Assembly (NCBI RefSeq): GCF_001640365.1 | Contig: NZ_LWMI01000002.1 | Coordinates: 1 to 32,704 of the forward strand | Length of the DNA stretch: 32,704 nt | DNA from: Candidatus Arsenophonus triatominarum | GTDB taxonomy: Bacteria > Pseudomonadota > Gammaproteobacteria > Enterobacterales > Enterobacteriaceae | Direction: 5' to 3' | Shown: positions 1 through 13,211 of the stretch, piece after piece | Position numbering within the stretch: the stretch's first letter is position 1 | How the letters are laid out: every line of letters starts with the position of its first letter | Notes under the pieces: generated by a model | The model's input: only the letters and a program-made list of their open reading frames with translations | Databases searched by the model: none | Told to the model about the DNA's origin: nothing | Program-made: the position numbers and the translations under genes

Positions 1-27
1 TTTCACAGGGCTTACTTTCGATATTAT

Positions 28-103
28 TGGAGGTGCGGACGGGGTTCGAACCTACGACCCCCGCGTGACAGGCCGGTATTCTAACCAACTGAACTACCGC
101 ACC
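28..103 (-). tRNA. tRNA-Asp (GTC), apparently degenerate
   Basis: Read on the minus strand, this 76-nt gene has a paired 7-bp acceptor stem (GGTGCGG/CCGCACC), a normal D arm, anticodon GTC in the loop CTGTCAC, and an encoded CCA end. Its place after 5S is the usual one for a distal tRNA-Asp in an enteric rrn operon. Several things are wrong. The anticodon stem CCGGC/GCGGG has a central G-G mismatch, as if one C of GCCGG had been lost, making it one base shorter than the usual 77 nt. The T stem GTAGG/CCCGT has an A-C mismatch and two G-U pairs. The discriminator base is U where tRNA-Asp normally has G, an identity element for AspRS. Position and identity are clear; function is doubtful. Confidence 0.85.
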
Positions 104-148
104 ACCTGGTTTATTTCACTAACGGTCTTTCCCATTAGCATTAAATTA

Positions 149-268
149 AAGTCTGGCAGCTCCCTACTCTCACATGGGGAGACCCCACACTACCATCGGC
201 GCTACGGCATTTCACTTCTGAGTTCGACATGGGGTCAGGTGGGACCACCGCGCTATTGCCGCCAGACA
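149..268 (-). rRNA. rrf: 5S ribosomal RNA
   Basis: The minus strand reads as a typical 120-nt enterobacterial 5S rRNA, beginning TGTCTGGCGGC and closing with the complementary GCTGCCAGACT. Conserved internal segments (GGTGGTCCCACCTGACCCCA and GAACTCAGAAGTGAAA) are present. It lies between 23S and tRNA-Asp as the last rRNA of the operon. Confidence 0.95.
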
Positions 269-422
269 AATTCTTTTTATTTATCCCGTCTCATTTCGCT
301 GCCTTTCAGCCTGCTCACCTACCTCAGTACGCGACCAAGTCTCTGCCATCAGCAAAATTCGACCAGATTCAATCTCTGAACAAGCTAAAATTCTCTCTCT
401 CAAAAACACCTTCGGTGTTGTT
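269..422 (-). other. 23S-5S spacer
   Basis: This 154-bp transcribed spacer separates 23S from 5S. It is AT-rich and holds no tRNA. Bases just outside 23S would form the 23S processing stem with its upstream flank. Confidence 0.6.
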
Positions 423-3314
<2,892 letters not shown>

Positions 3315-3315
3315 C

Positions 3316-3618
3316 ACAACCCGAAGGTGTCTTACGCTGCCTTTTTGCTAGGTTATGGGCACCTCTCCACCCATTCTTTATTGGGCAGTGCTCGCTGTGC
3401 GCTGGCCGTCTCGAATGGCTGACTGCTCGCTCATAACGCTTTCATCATGACAACAAAAACCCAACTGATTGGAGTTTTGAGAGTTCTCCACACTATTTTT
3501 CAATAATGTGTGTTTCAATTTTCAGCTTGTTCCAGATTGTTAAAGAGCATTATTATTCGCAGCATACTGTTGCCAGCCTGCTCTGAATAACTTTTTATCT
3601 ATATTTTATCTTGCAATA
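3316..3618 (-). other. tRNA-Ala to 23S spacer with boxA antiterminator
   Basis: The internal transcribed spacer between tRNA-Ala and 23S is about 300 bp. It contains a boxA-type sequence, TGCTCTTTAACA, on the minus strand at 3538-3549, the usual Nus-factor antitermination site upstream of 23S in enteric operons. No further tRNA is present. Confidence 0.75.
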
Positions 3619-3694
3619 TGGTGGAGCTAAGCGGGATCGAACCGCTGACCTCCTGCGTGCAAAGCAGGCGCTCTCCCAGCTGAGCTATAGCCCC
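3619..3694 (-). tRNA. alaT: tRNA-Ala (TGC)
   Basis: A standard 76-nt tRNA-Ala with acceptor GGGGCTA/TAGCTCC, which contains the G3-U70 identity pair of alanine tRNAs. The anticodon is TGC in the loop TTTGCAC, and CCA is encoded. It follows tRNA-Ile in the 16S-23S spacer, as in the rrnA/D/H type of enteric operon. All stems pair well, in contrast with the damaged tRNA-Asp at the end of the operon. Confidence 0.97.
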
Positions 3695-3761
3695 ATTAAG
3701 ATTGTCGTATCATTACACCTTCCTGCTAACCTTACCTTTCAGCCACATCCATCAGCAATGT

Positions 3762-3838
<77 letters not shown>

Positions 3839-3906
3839 AATGATACCTTCTGCTCAATCTTCATCAGACAATCTGTGTGAACACTCACATTCCATCTATA
3901 TCTAGG

Positions 3907-5448
<1,542 letters not shown>

Positions 5449-5663
5449 AAAGCTTGATGCTCAAAGAATGCTTTACTGACCGTAACGCGCTTTTGTTCAA
5501 CTCGCTTTGCCGATGTTTTACCACCTTCGCCGTTGCCTACCAAAATAACGTTACTGCATATTAGTTCATATATGAATTAACTGTTTTGTCACTCTTCAAG
5601 ACTTTAAAATCAAATATTTTTTGATGATGTCTTGCGAGTGCCCACACAGATTGTCTGATTAAT

Positions 5664-5674
5664 TGTTAAAGAGC
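5664..5674 (-). promoter_or_regulatory. rrn leader boxA
   Basis: GCTCTTTAACA on the minus strand, followed downstream by ATCAGACAATCTGTGTGGGC, matches the enteric rrn leader. It is the NusB/S10 antitermination site that lets RNA polymerase pass through the long untranslated operon. Confidence 0.85.
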
Positions 5675-5700
5675 GTGCGACCTGGGCCGCGAGGTGGCGT

Positions 5701-5728
5701 ATATTACGCTTTTCACTTGTAAAGTCAA
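5701..5728 (-). promoter_or_regulatory. rrn P2 promoter
   Basis: On the minus strand a TTGACT -35 box (5723-5728) is separated by 16 bp from a TAATAT -10 box (5701-5706). This sits just upstream of the leader boxA, in the position of the E. coli rrn P2 promoter. The 16-bp spacing is also typical of rRNA promoters. Confidence 0.8.
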
Positions 5729-5805
5729 GTAGTTATTTCTACTTTTCTTTATCCTGCGTCAAGAAAATTCAATTGATTCGTTCTATACTGACTCAGTGGG
5801 GGCGA

Positions 5806-5833
5806 ATTATAGGTAGTTTTACGCAGCTGGCAA
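5806..5833 (-). promoter_or_regulatory. rrn P1 promoter
   Basis: On the minus strand a TTGCCA -35 box (5828-5833), a 16-bp spacer and a perfect TATAAT -10 box (5806-5811) are followed by the C-rich discriminator TCGCCCCCACTGA. This is close to the E. coli rrn P1 pattern. A C-rich discriminator is the feature behind ppGpp/DksA control. The upstream bases (5834-5890) are AT-rich, as expected for an UP element. P1 lies about 105 bp upstream of P2. Confidence 0.85.
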
Positions 5834-6086
5834 GCAATAATTTGTAAAATTTAGTCGTTTGCTCTTTTTTTCGACAAAAATATCTTATTTTATGTTTTAG
5901 TGAGCTATAAATCTAAATTTTAAATTTATTCATTAGAATTATTTAGAAACAATTGCCTCGCGCAAAGTTATAGTAAGTAATGTTTCATTAGATATCTGTT
6001 AGTGCTATAATTTTCTAAAATGAATAAAAGATAATCTATTTTAAAATCTGATTTATTTCGGTTTACCTTATTTTTTAGGTTATTGA
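5834..6086. other. AT-rich intergenic region between rrn P1 and mdtD
   Basis: About 250 bp of very AT-rich DNA between the divergent rrn operon and mdtD. It should contain the UP/Fis region of rrn P1 on one side and the mdtD promoter on the other, but no clear -35/-10 pair for mdtD was identified. Confidence 0.5.
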
Positions 6087-7478
6087 ATGTTAAAAACAAT
6101 ACAAAATATGTTTGGCTTACCAGTCATAGCAGCCATTGCCTTTTTTCTGCAAAACCTAGATGCAACTATTTTAAATATTGCATTGCCTGAAATAGCTAAA
6201 AGTCTTAATCATTCTCCTTTAGCCATGCAATCTGCTGTCATAAGTTATACATTAACTGTTGCTCTGCTTATACCTGTTAGTGGATGGTTAGCTGATCGTT
6301 TTGGTACAAGAAAAATTTTTATATTTGCAGTTAGTCTATTTTCTTTAGGCTCTTTCTTATCTGCAATGTCATTATCTTTGGCTTTTTTAGTTTTTTCTCG
6401 CATCATTCAAGGAATAGGCGGTGCAATGATGATGCCTGTTGCACGTCTTGCATTATTGAGAGCTTACCCACGCAGTGAATTACTACCTATTTTAAATTTT
6501 GTCACTATTCCCGGATTAGTTGGACCTATATTAGGCCCTTTACTTGGTGGTTTTTTAGTAACTTATACCAGTTGGCATTGGATATTTATTATTAATATCC
6601 CTATAGGTTTACTCGGTATTTTATATGCACTAAAACATATGCCTGATTTTAAAATGCCTAAACAAGCCTTTGATACTATAGGATTTATCCTCTTTGGTGC
6701 TGCAATTGTAATGTTGACGGTGAGTTTAGATTTTTTTAATAACAAAAATTTAACCAATTATGCACCATTAATTATGATTTTAGGCGGCATTTTTTTACTC
6801 TTTATTTATGTATTACACGCAAGAAAAATCGCTTATTCAATTATTCCATTAAGTTTATTTAGCACAAAAACCTTTTCTATCGGTATAGCCGGTAATGTTA
6901 TAACCCGTCTAGGCACAGGCTGTATTCCGTTTTTAATGCCGTTGATGTTGCAAGTAGGATTTGGACAACCAGCGGTTACAGCTGGTTTAATGATGGCTCC
7001 AATGGCTATAGGCTCAATATTGGCAAAATCTGTTGTAACAAAAATATTAACTCAATATGGCTATAAAAAAACACTTTTTACCATAACATTTATTATTGGT
7101 TTAATTATTACTCAATTTTCATTGCAATCACCTAATATGCCAATTTATGTTTTGATAATTCCTTTATTTTTACTGGGAGCGACAATGTCGACCCAATTCA
7201 CCGCTATTAATACAATTACTCTAGCGGATTTGACAGAAAACAACGCCAGTTCTGGTAATAGTATGTTAGCTGTAACCCAACAACTTGCTATCAGTTTTGG
7301 TATTGCGAGTAGCGCTGCAATTTTACACTTTTATGAATCGCTACCTTATGGTGATCATATTGATAATTTCCATTATACATTTATTACTATAGGCATAATT
7401 ACCCTGTCATCTTCACTTATTTTCCTTCTGCTGCAACAAGAAGATGGCCAAATTTTAATTAATAAAAAAGATCCCTAA
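6087..7478 (+). CDS. mdtD: MdtD-like drug/H+ antiporter (DHA2 MFS)
   Basis: This 463-residue protein is a major facilitator of the 14-transmembrane DHA2 (EmrB/QacA) family. It should sit in the inner membrane and export small molecules in exchange for protons. Motif A is visible near residue 65 ([13 protein letters not shown]), and a glycine/proline-rich motif C near residue 145 ([14 protein letters not shown]). The N-terminal [17 protein letters not shown] and the late ASSGNSML resemble E. coli MdtD (471 aa) closely. In E. coli mdtD belongs to mdtABCD-baeSR, but here it stands alone between the rrn operon and mobile DNA. The substrate is unknown, and MdtD is not essential for the MdtABC pump in E. 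coli. The start is the first ATG, with only a weak AGG upstream. Confidence 0.85.
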   Translation: MLKTIQNMFGLPVIAAIAFFLQNLDATILNIALPEIAKSLNHSPLAMQSAVISYTLTVALLIPVSGWLADRFGTRKIFIFAVSLFSLGSFLSAMSLSLAFLVFSRIIQGIGGAMMMPVARLALLRAYPRSELLPILNFVTIPGLVGPILGPLLGGFLVTYTSWHWIFIINIPIGLLGILYALKHMPDFKMPKQAFDTIGFILFGAAIVMLTVSLDFFNNKNLTNYAPLIMILGGIFLLFIYVLHARKIAYSIIPLSLFSTKTFSIGIAGNVITRLGTGCIPFLMPLMLQVGFGQPAVTAGLMMAPMAIGSILAKSVVTKILTQYGYKKTLFTITFIIGLIITQFSLQSPNMPIYVLIIPLFLLGATMSTQFTAINTITLADLTENNASSGNSMLAVTQQLAISFGIASSAAILHFYESLPYGDHIDNFHYTFITIGIITLSSSLIFLLLQQEDGQILINKKDP

Positions 7479-7701
7479 CAGTAAAAATTTCATGTAAATA
7501 GGACAAACCTAAAATAAATTATATTTATTTTCTTTGTTGAATTAACTAAAATTCAATAAATTAATTTGCAATAATTCTTTTTTATACAGGAGAAGAGTAT
7601 ATGCAATTAGCTCAAAATGGTCGCCTATGGCGACGACTTGTCATTGCTTGTTAGTACTGGTATAACCCGATACCTCTTGTCTCAATCTTTTGGTCCCTTT
7701 T
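7479..7701. other. Intergenic stretch with a truncated gene start
   Basis: AT-rich DNA after mdtD, with no clear terminator. It holds the short open frame at 7601-7654 and then the left border of the IS91-type remnant, whose exact end could not be fixed. Confidence 0.4.
7601..7654 (+). pseudogene. 17-codon start of a truncated gene, unidentified
   Basis: A strong ribosome binding site, AGGAGA (7588-7593), precedes an ATG with ideal spacing. The frame reads MQLAQNGRLWRRLVIAC and then stops at TAG. This looks like the 5' end of a real gene cut off by the IS91-type sequence that follows. The parent gene is not recognised. Confidence 0.35.
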
Positions 7702-9089
7702 ATGTCACCGCGTTTTAGTCATGTTTTTCAATTTGGTCAACGCTGACTCAATTGGCTTAATCGCCAACCTTCTGATAGTGTCCGCACTGTTGTGATGGAA
7801 ACCATGGTAAAGATTATGGCTTGCGGCACTTCGCTTATGGGGTGGTCAATTTGGCGCTGTCCTGACCCTCAATGTAATTCTGAGAACGGGTTAAATTTAC
7901 CTGCAAAAGTCGAAGCTGCCCGCATTGTGGCGTCAAAGCTTGCCTACAATGGATTAACAATACGCTAGCTTGGTTACCCGAAGTTCCTTGGCAGCATATC
8001 ACTTTTACCATGCCTTGTGAATATTGGCCTATTATTCGCGCCAACCGTTGGCTTCTCGGTGAAATGAATCGATTAGCCGCTGATGTGATATTAACCATCT
8101 ACCGTGACCTCAATATCACTCCGGGCGTTTTCACTGCCATCCATACCTGGGGACGAGACCAAAAATGGCATCCGCATATTCATTTTTCAACCACAGCCGG
8201 CGGGGTGACTAAAAAGAATACCTGGCGGGATATCAGCTTTTATCGCGAAAACATTATGACAATGTGGCGATAACGGATAACGGCATTATTGAGAAAACAT
8301 TATTACACGCTCACCATTCCCGATGAGCTTAAAGCTGAAGGAAGAAGTAAAGCATAATAGAATCAATTACTTAACACTCACTACAAGCGCGGGTAGAATA
8401 TTACACGAGTTTCGCACCAATAAAAAAACGCTCTATTTTTAAGTTTAATTCAGCATAATATATAAATAGACAAAATCTTATAAATTAAAAGCAACTTATT
8501 GTAATTTAAACAAATTTATACGTTTTAGTAACTTGCAAATTAACCATTGCTTTTAAGCCATTTCTGGAATTTTATATGCCTGTGCGAAACTCATGTATTA
8601 ATCTTTCTGATATTCTTTCCAATATTACCCATGTCACCCTTTATCTCGGATTTTATCTAAAGAAACCCCCCTGTCTCGCGCAGTCGCTTAAAACATTATT
8701 CCGGCGAAGATAACATCACGTTACGCTATAAGAGCCACCGCACGAAAAAACAGGAAGACCTGGTCATGACATCCAATGAATTTATTACCCGGTTTGCGTC
8801 TCATGTGCCAGAAAAATGGTTTCACATGATCTGCTATTACGGCTTTTTAAGTCCATCAGCACGGATGCGAAAAATGTTAACGGAGATTGTTTATCCTTTA
8901 GCCCAGCAAGATAAAAAACCCGCTAAAAAAGTTACCTGGCGGAACATGTATCAACACGTCTTTAAAGTCGATCCACTTGCTTGTCTCTTATGTGGGAAAA
9001 AATTACTTTTCGCAGGAATGAATTTTGGATTGAATCGTAAAGAACTTATGGCACGTCACCATGATCTGGCTTGTTTGCGGTGGCGATAA
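7702..9089 (+). pseudogene. IS91-family transposase pseudogene, split by a MITE-like element
   Basis: Fragments of an IS91-type rolling-circle (HUH, Y2) transposase can be followed across several frames. The N-terminal zinc-ribbon region is at about 7702-7900, with an in-frame TGA after 15 codons and part of the Cys cluster missing. The HUH motif HPHIH is in the frame at 8010-8273. The tyrosine region (YLGFYLKKPP, normally YLGRYLKRPP) follows at about 8640, and an intact C-terminal frame occupies 8766-9089. A TAG replaces a Trp codon near 8393, and the MITE-like element at 8407-8592 splits the gene before the tyrosine motif. It is clearly dead. It is related to the IS91-type gene at 30159 but is not a copy of it. 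Confidence 0.8.
8407..8592 (-). repeat. MITE-like element, copy A
   Basis: A 186-bp non-coding element bounded by GAGTTTCGCAC and its complement GTGCGAAACTC. It is nearly identical, in opposite orientation, to the repeats at 10070-10254 and 13327-13511. It carries no ORF of note, is very AT-rich and contains an internal inverted repeat TTAAAAGCAA/TTGCTTTTAA. This copy splits the IS91-type transposase pseudogene, so it inserted after that element. Confidence 0.8.
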
Positions 9090-9172
9090 AAACTCACGAC
9101 AGGGTAGATCTATCCTTTTGTTCAAAATTGATTAATAATTAATCGTTTTTTAACCATCTGTTCCGTTCCTTA

Positions 9173-10053
9173 TAGCTAGGCGACTTAATTTTGATTACAG
9201 CATATGTATTAAAAACAGGTCATCGATAGTGCATCCTGTTTCCATCTTTTTACGTTTAGCTTGAGACCATTTATGTTCTATAGGATTTAAATCTGGTGAA
9301 TACACAGGCAAATATTCTATCTGGTGTCCTGCGTTTATAATTGCCTGTTCAATATTCTTACCTTTGTGAAAGCTAGCGTTGTCCATAAAAATAACAGAAT
9401 TTTCAGGAAGTTCTGGGAGCAATATTTTTGTGATCCAAACATAAAAAACATCACGGTTAATATTGCAATCAAATAATCCGATAGCAAAAAGGGTTGTTCC
9501 CAATAAAGCGCCAATAACATTTGTTCTTCCCTTAGCACCCCAGTTTTTCAGGCCAAAACAACGGTGACCTTTTGGGGAATAGCCGTGAGTTCGTGGAGTG
9601 TCATGTGAAAAACCACTTTCATCAATAAAAACAACAGATTTATCTTTTTTTTCATACTGTTGTCTTTTTTGCTGATGTGCCAGCCTGTCGCTTTCGTTGG
9701 TTTTTGGATGGAATAGAGTTTTTTTTATAGGTTAATCCCAGCTTTTTAAGGGATTGCCAAATAGTCTTTTTACAAACACCGAATCGCTCTGCCCGTTCCT
9801 TTTGGTAAGCATCTGGATACTGTTCCACATCTTTTGCTAAAGCATTTTTATCGAGCTTCCTCTTACGTGGCGTTGAATTTTTTGGCTCTGGTCGTTTAAG
9901 CCAACGTACTAAAGACGCTTTTCCAATACGGAATTGTTTCGCAGTTTCTCGAATTGTTAAACCTTCGGCTTTCCTTACAGATATTACTTTACGTCGAAAA
10001 TCAATTGTATAACTCATAACACACCTTGTAATCAAAATTAAGTCGCCTAGCTA
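9173..10053 (-). mobile_element. IS630-family element, copy 1 (881 bp)
   Basis: The ends are perfect inverted repeats (TAGCTAGGCGACTTAATTTT and its complement, continuing to about 28 bp), flanked on both sides by TA (9171-9172 and 10054-10055), the usual IS630/Tc1 target duplication. The length equals that of the copy at 25678-26558, and the predicted proteins are identical. It lies next to the IS91-type remnant and MITE copy B. Confidence 0.93.
9195..10017 (-). CDS. IS630-family transposase, two overlapping frames
   Basis: The first frame (10017-9652) begins MSYTIDFRRKV after AAGGTG and holds a helix-turn-helix (RETAKQFRIGKASLVRWLKR). The catalytic DDE part lies in another frame ending at 9195: FIDESGF (first Asp), IFMDNASFHK (second Asp) and YSPDLNPIEHKWS (Glu). 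The frames meet at a run of eight T on the plus strand (A8 in the gene, 9719-9726). Seven A would join the two parts into one protein of about 274 residues, the usual family size. The second copy in this window has the same run, so the frameshift was already present in the mobile form. Slippage on A8 may make the full transposase. Confidence 0.8.
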
Positions 10054-10069
10054 TATCTCAACCTTCCAC

Positions 10070-10254
10070 GAGTTTCGCACAGGCATATAAAATTCCAGAA
10101 ATGGCTTAAAAGTAATGGTTAATTTGCAAGTTACTAAAACGTATAAATTTGTTTAAATTACAATAAGTTGCTTTTAATTTATAAGATTTTGTCTATTTAT
10201 ATATTATGCTGAATTAAACTTAAAAATAGAGCGTTTTTTTATTGGTGCGAAACT
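10070..10254 (+). repeat. MITE-like element, copy B
   Basis: A 185-bp repeat nearly identical to copy C (13327-13511) and inverted relative to copy A. It begins GAGTTTCGCAC and ends GTGCGAAACT, after which the sequence reads ACTCGTG, as if ACT were duplicated at the end. It lies 16 bp from the IS630 copy. Copies A and B form a large inverted pair around the IS91 tail and IS630. Confidence 0.8.
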
Positions 10255-10762
10255 ACTCGTGCCTTCAACATAATTTTGGCAAAATTTAGAAGAAAATAAT
10301 AAAGGATTTCATCATGGCGCAGGTTAATGAGTAACCATTTCGGGTATAAATTTCTTATACATCAATGAAAAATGTGTTGCGGTCGAATTCCTATGGCAAC
10401 TTTATACGAGGGAAAACAACTTTAAGCCTGTTGCTCAATAGCAAAATTAATTATGACTTACAAAAAAACCAGCCGCTGATGATAAAATAATCAATTTTTG
10501 CATTAAAAATAACCTATGTAAGATTAAAAAAATAAACTATTTTTGTATTTTTTAGATGTATCTAACTTGTTTTTATTTTAAGCAACTTTATTTCACTATT
10601 GAGCAACATGCTTTTTGGCGAGAAAAAGATTTAAATCAAATTTAACCTGACAGATACTGTATAAATAACCGGTAACTGTCAGATCTACTATATTCTAAAT
10701 ATTTTCGATTATATCTGGCACTTTGATACCAGGCAAGTCGATTATTACGCTATTGGAACAAA
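10255..10762. other. Gene-poor region downstream of asnA
   Basis: About 500 bp without a supportable gene. A short frame after AAAGGATTTCATC starts at 10315 and stops after six codons. A dyad CTGACAG...CTGTCAG lies at about 10647-10683, but without a T-run, so it is not a clear terminator. The stretch looks like eroded former coding or spacer DNA. Confidence 0.4.
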
Positions 10763-11755
10763 TTACAACATATCCGCAATAACTGCATGGCTTTCCGGCA
10801 ACCATACACTACATTGAACTTGGCCAATATGCTTTTTCTGAAGTAATAACATCACTAAACGAGATTGTCCAATCCCACCACCTATTGTTTGTGGCATTTG
10901 ATCTTTTACCAATGCTTGATGCCATTCAAAAGACATTCTATCTTCATCACCGGTGATTGCTAATTGGTTTGTAAGCGCTTCTGTATCAACACGGATACCC
11001 ATAGAAGAAATTTCAAATGCATCCTGCAATATAGGGTTCCAAACAATAATATCACCATTTAAACCGGCATAACCCTCACTGTTAGGTGTTGTCCAATCAT
11101 CATAATCAGGAGCACGTACATCGTGAGCAAGGCCATGCGATAGTTTTCCTCCAATACCAATAAGAAAAACTGCACCTAATTCTTTAGCTATTTCACGTTC
11201 TCTTCCTTTAGCATCAAGATCAGGGTAGCGTTGTAATAATTCTTCACTATGAACAAAATGAATTTGCTCAGGCAAAAATGGTGCTAAACCAAATTCTGTA
11301 CTAACCGCTTTTTCTGTTTCTTTTACTGCTTGATAAATTTTAATGACCGTCTGTTTTAAATAATCAAGAGAGCGCTCATCCTTAAGCATTACTTTTTCCC
11401 AATCCCACTGATCTACAAATACAGAATGAATAGGTGTCATACGATCTTCATCAGGACGCAATGCTTTCATATGGGTATAAAGCCCTTGTCCGGGTTTAAA
11501 ATCAAAACGACCTAACGTTTTACGTTTCCATTTAGCCAATGAATGTACAACTTCAAAAACAGAATCTGGCATCGACTTTACTTTGACTTGTACTGCTTTT
11601 TCATGACCTGACAGGTTATCTTGAATCCCATCACCGAGACGACTTAAGATAGGTGCTTGAACTTCAATTAAAGCTAACTCTTTTTCTAATAAACTCGAAA
11701 AATAAGATTTAACAAAACTAATTTGTTGTTGTTTTTCGATGAATGACTTTTCCAT
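10763..11755 (-). CDS. asnA: Aspartate-ammonia ligase (asparagine synthetase A)
   Basis: AsnA makes asparagine from aspartate, ammonia and ATP in the cytoplasm, releasing AMP and pyrophosphate. The 330-residue length equals E. coli AsnA, and similarity runs end to end: [54 protein letters not shown] and [11 protein letters not shown]. The C-terminal [15 protein letters not shown] is the motif-3-like segment of its class II aminoacyl-tRNA-synthetase fold. The gene is divergent from asnC, the arrangement known next to oriC in enterics, where AsnC activates asnA when asparagine is scarce. It appears intact. Confidence 0.95.
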   Translation of the reverse strand: MEKSFIEKQQQISFVKSYFSSLLEKELALIEVQAPILSRLGDGIQDNLSGHEKAVQVKVKSMPDSVFEVVHSLAKWKRKTLGRFDFKPGQGLYTHMKALRPDEDRMTPIHSVFVDQWDWEKVMLKDERSLDYLKQTVIKIYQAVKETEKAVSTEFGLAPFLPEQIHFVHSEELLQRYPDLDAKGREREIAKELGAVFLIGIGGKLSHGLAHDVRAPDYDDWTTPNSEGYAGLNGDIIVWNPILQDAFEISSMGIRVDTEALTNQLAITGDEDRMSFEWHQALVKDQMPQTIGGGIGQSRLVMLLLQKKHIGQVQCSVWLPESHAVIADML

Positions 11756-11919
11756 TTTTATTTACCCCATAATCTGTAGCATTATTTGCTTTGTTATATA
11801 GATTAAGCAATAAAATGGGTCATGAATTCAATATAGTTAATAAAAAAAAGTCATTATGATTTATAATATTCAAAATAAAGCCTTTAAAAATAAATAATCG
11901 TTAAAAATGGTGTTTTAAA
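11756..11919. promoter_or_regulatory. asnA-asnC divergent promoter region
   Basis: This 164-bp AT-rich gap separates the divergent asnA and asnC starts. By analogy with E. coli it should hold both promoters and the AsnC binding site. A TATAAT-like box for asnC lies at about 11861-11870 (TTTATAATATT), but no convincing -35 partner or operator was identified. Confidence 0.4.
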
Positions 11920-12381
11920 ATGGTTGAAAATTATCAAATCGATAATCTGGATCGTGACATACTTAATGAACTACTGAGAAATGCACGGATCCCCTACGCT
12001 GAAATAGCTAAAAAATTTTCCGTAAGTCCTGGTACGATACATGTCCGAGTCGAAAAAATGAAACAAGTTGGGATTATTGTAGGAACACGTGTAGATATTA
12101 ATGTGAAGCAACTAGGTTTTGATGTCTGTTGCTTTATTGGCATTATTTTAAAAAGCGCGAAAGACTACCATACTGCGCTGAAAAAACTTGATAAATTAGA
12201 CGAGGTAGTCGAAGTCTACTACACAACTGGACAATATAGTATATTTACCAAGGTAATGTGCCGATCCATTGATGCGTTACAAGACGTACTTATTAATAAG
12301 ATACAGACAATTAATGAGATCCAATCTACTGAAACCTTGATCTCTTTACAAAATCCAATAATGCGTACTATCAATCCATAA
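11920..12381 (+). CDS. asnC: Transcriptional regulator AsnC (Lrp/AsnC family)
   Basis: AsnC is the asparagine-responsive activator of asnA and represses its own gene. The 153-residue protein has the expected two parts. An N-terminal winged helix-turn-helix covers about residues 1-60 (NLDRDILNELLRNARIPYAEIAKKF, then SPGTIHVRVEKMKQVGII). A C-terminal RAM effector-binding domain covers about 65-145. E. coli AsnC is 152 residues. The position, divergent from asnA and upstream of mioC, matches the enteric oriC neighbourhood. Confidence 0.93.
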   Translation: MVENYQIDNLDRDILNELLRNARIPYAEIAKKFSVSPGTIHVRVEKMKQVGIIVGTRVDINVKQLGFDVCCFIGIILKSAKDYHTALKKLDKLDEVVEVYYTTGQYSIFTKVMCRSIDALQDVLINKIQTINEIQSTETLISLQNPIMRTINP

Positions 12382-12467
12382 AAAATAGAATAACCATATT
12401 ATCCACAGGTAGATCCCAACTTATTCATAGCATACAATAGGCATTGTTTTAAATAATGGGGTTCATA

Positions 12468-12923
12468 ATGACAAAAGTAACATTGATTACAGGTAGCACT
12501 ATGGGCAGCGCTGAATATGTTGCTGAGTATATCGCTGAAATATTGGAGAAATATGGCTTTGACACTGAAGTTACATACGGTCCATCGTTAAAAGAGCTAC
12601 CAACAAAAGGTATTTGGTTAATTGTATGCTCTACCCATGGAGCAGGTGATTTGCCTGAAAATATACAACCTCTAGCAAAAGAGATCAGCGAAAAAAAACC
12701 TGATCTTAGCCAGATTAATTATGGTGCAATTGGGATAGGTAGCAAAAAATATGATACTTTTTGTGGTGCAATCCATAAATTAGATCAACTGCTAAAGGAT
12801 CATAATGCAAAACGTGTTGGAGAAACATTGGAGATTGATATTTTAGAACATGAAGTGCCAGAAGATCTTGCAGAAATTTGGATCGAAAAGTGGAAAGATA
12901 AAATTATCGATTTGGATAAATAA
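12468..12923 (+). CDS. mioC: Flavodoxin-like protein MioC
   Basis: MioC is a small FMN-binding flavodoxin, implicated in E. coli in biotin synthase activity, and its transcription runs into oriC. The 151-residue protein shows the FMN phosphate loop TGSTMGSAEYVAE near the N-terminus, STHGAGDLPENI near residue 55 and GIGSKKYDTFCGAI near 86. The ATG at 12468 is preferred over the upstream in-frame ATG at 12456: GGGG (12458-12461) sits at ribosome-binding distance, and MTKVTLITGS aligns with the E. coli start. The gene points into oriC, as in E. coli. Confidence 0.92.
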   Translation: MTKVTLITGSTMGSAEYVAEYIAEILEKYGFDTEVTYGPSLKELPTKGIWLIVCSTHGAGDLPENIQPLAKEISEKKPDLSQINYGAIGIGSKKYDTFCGAIHKLDQLLKDHNAKRVGETLEIDILEHEVPEDLAEIWIEKWKDKIIDLDK

Positions 12924-13009
12924 AAGCCAAATAAATGTGAATAACTTTGCGAAAAAGCAGGGAATAACCCATAGTTATCCATAGAATAAGCTTGAATGCC
13001 AGACTTGGT

Positions 13010-13018
13010 TGTGGATAA
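13010..13018 (-). promoter_or_regulatory. DnaA box, R2 position
   Basis: TGTGGATAA is a perfect 9-mer DnaA box (TTATCCACA on the minus strand). The E. coli site in this position is the weaker TTATACACA, so this copy is nearer consensus. Confidence 0.8.
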
Positions 13019-13115
13019 CTAGCTATGTTAATCCCAGCTTATACGGAGTACGATCACTTATCATTCACAGCTAAAGATCATAAACAAAATAATGATCTTC
13101 TTATGAAATTTACAT

Positions 13116-13124
13116 TTATCCACA
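13116..13124 (+). promoter_or_regulatory. DnaA box R1
   Basis: TTATCCACA, a perfect high-affinity DnaA box directly beside the unwinding region. This is the R1 position of enteric origins. Confidence 0.85.
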
Positions 13125-13137
13125 GAAGATCGCAATC

Positions 13138-13195
13138 TTAATAAAAGATCTAATAAATAGATCTTAAATAAAAAGATCTTATTTATACTAGGCAA
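13138..13195. other. oriC DNA unwinding element (13-mers)
   Basis: Three to four AT-rich units, each ending in AGATC (TAAAAGATC, AATAAATAGATC, AAATAAAAAGATC), match the E. coli 13-mer pattern read on the opposite strand. They end in CTTATTTATACTAGGCAAGG, similar to the left edge of the E. coli origin. This is where DnaA would open the duplex. Confidence 0.8.
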
Positions 13196-13211
13196 GGATC
13201 ATATAACTTGA

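Larger units (their letters stand above)
12924..13211. other. oriC: Chromosomal replication origin oriC
   Basis: The segment after mioC is an enteric oriC read from the mioC side. DnaA boxes, in order: TGTGAATAA (12936-12944, R4 position, one mismatch), TTATCCATA (12975-12983), TGTGGATAA (13010-13018, R2 position, perfect) and TTATCCACA (13116-13124, R1, perfect). An AT-rich 13-mer region follows at about 13138-13195. At least eight GATC Dam sites occur between 13049 and 13200. Small blocks such as ATCCCAGCTTATACGG also match the E. coli origin. The order asnA-asnC-mioC-oriC is conserved, but mnmG, expected on the right, is absent. Confidence 0.93.

Noticed and set aside
6563..6757. Minus-strand frame inside mdtD
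   Set aside because: Shadow of the mdtD coding sequence; no independent start signals or recognisable protein.
8766..9089. 107-codon frame taken as an independent gene
   Set aside because: It is the C-terminal part of the IS91-type transposase pseudogene, continuous with the YLGFYLKKPP region upstream.
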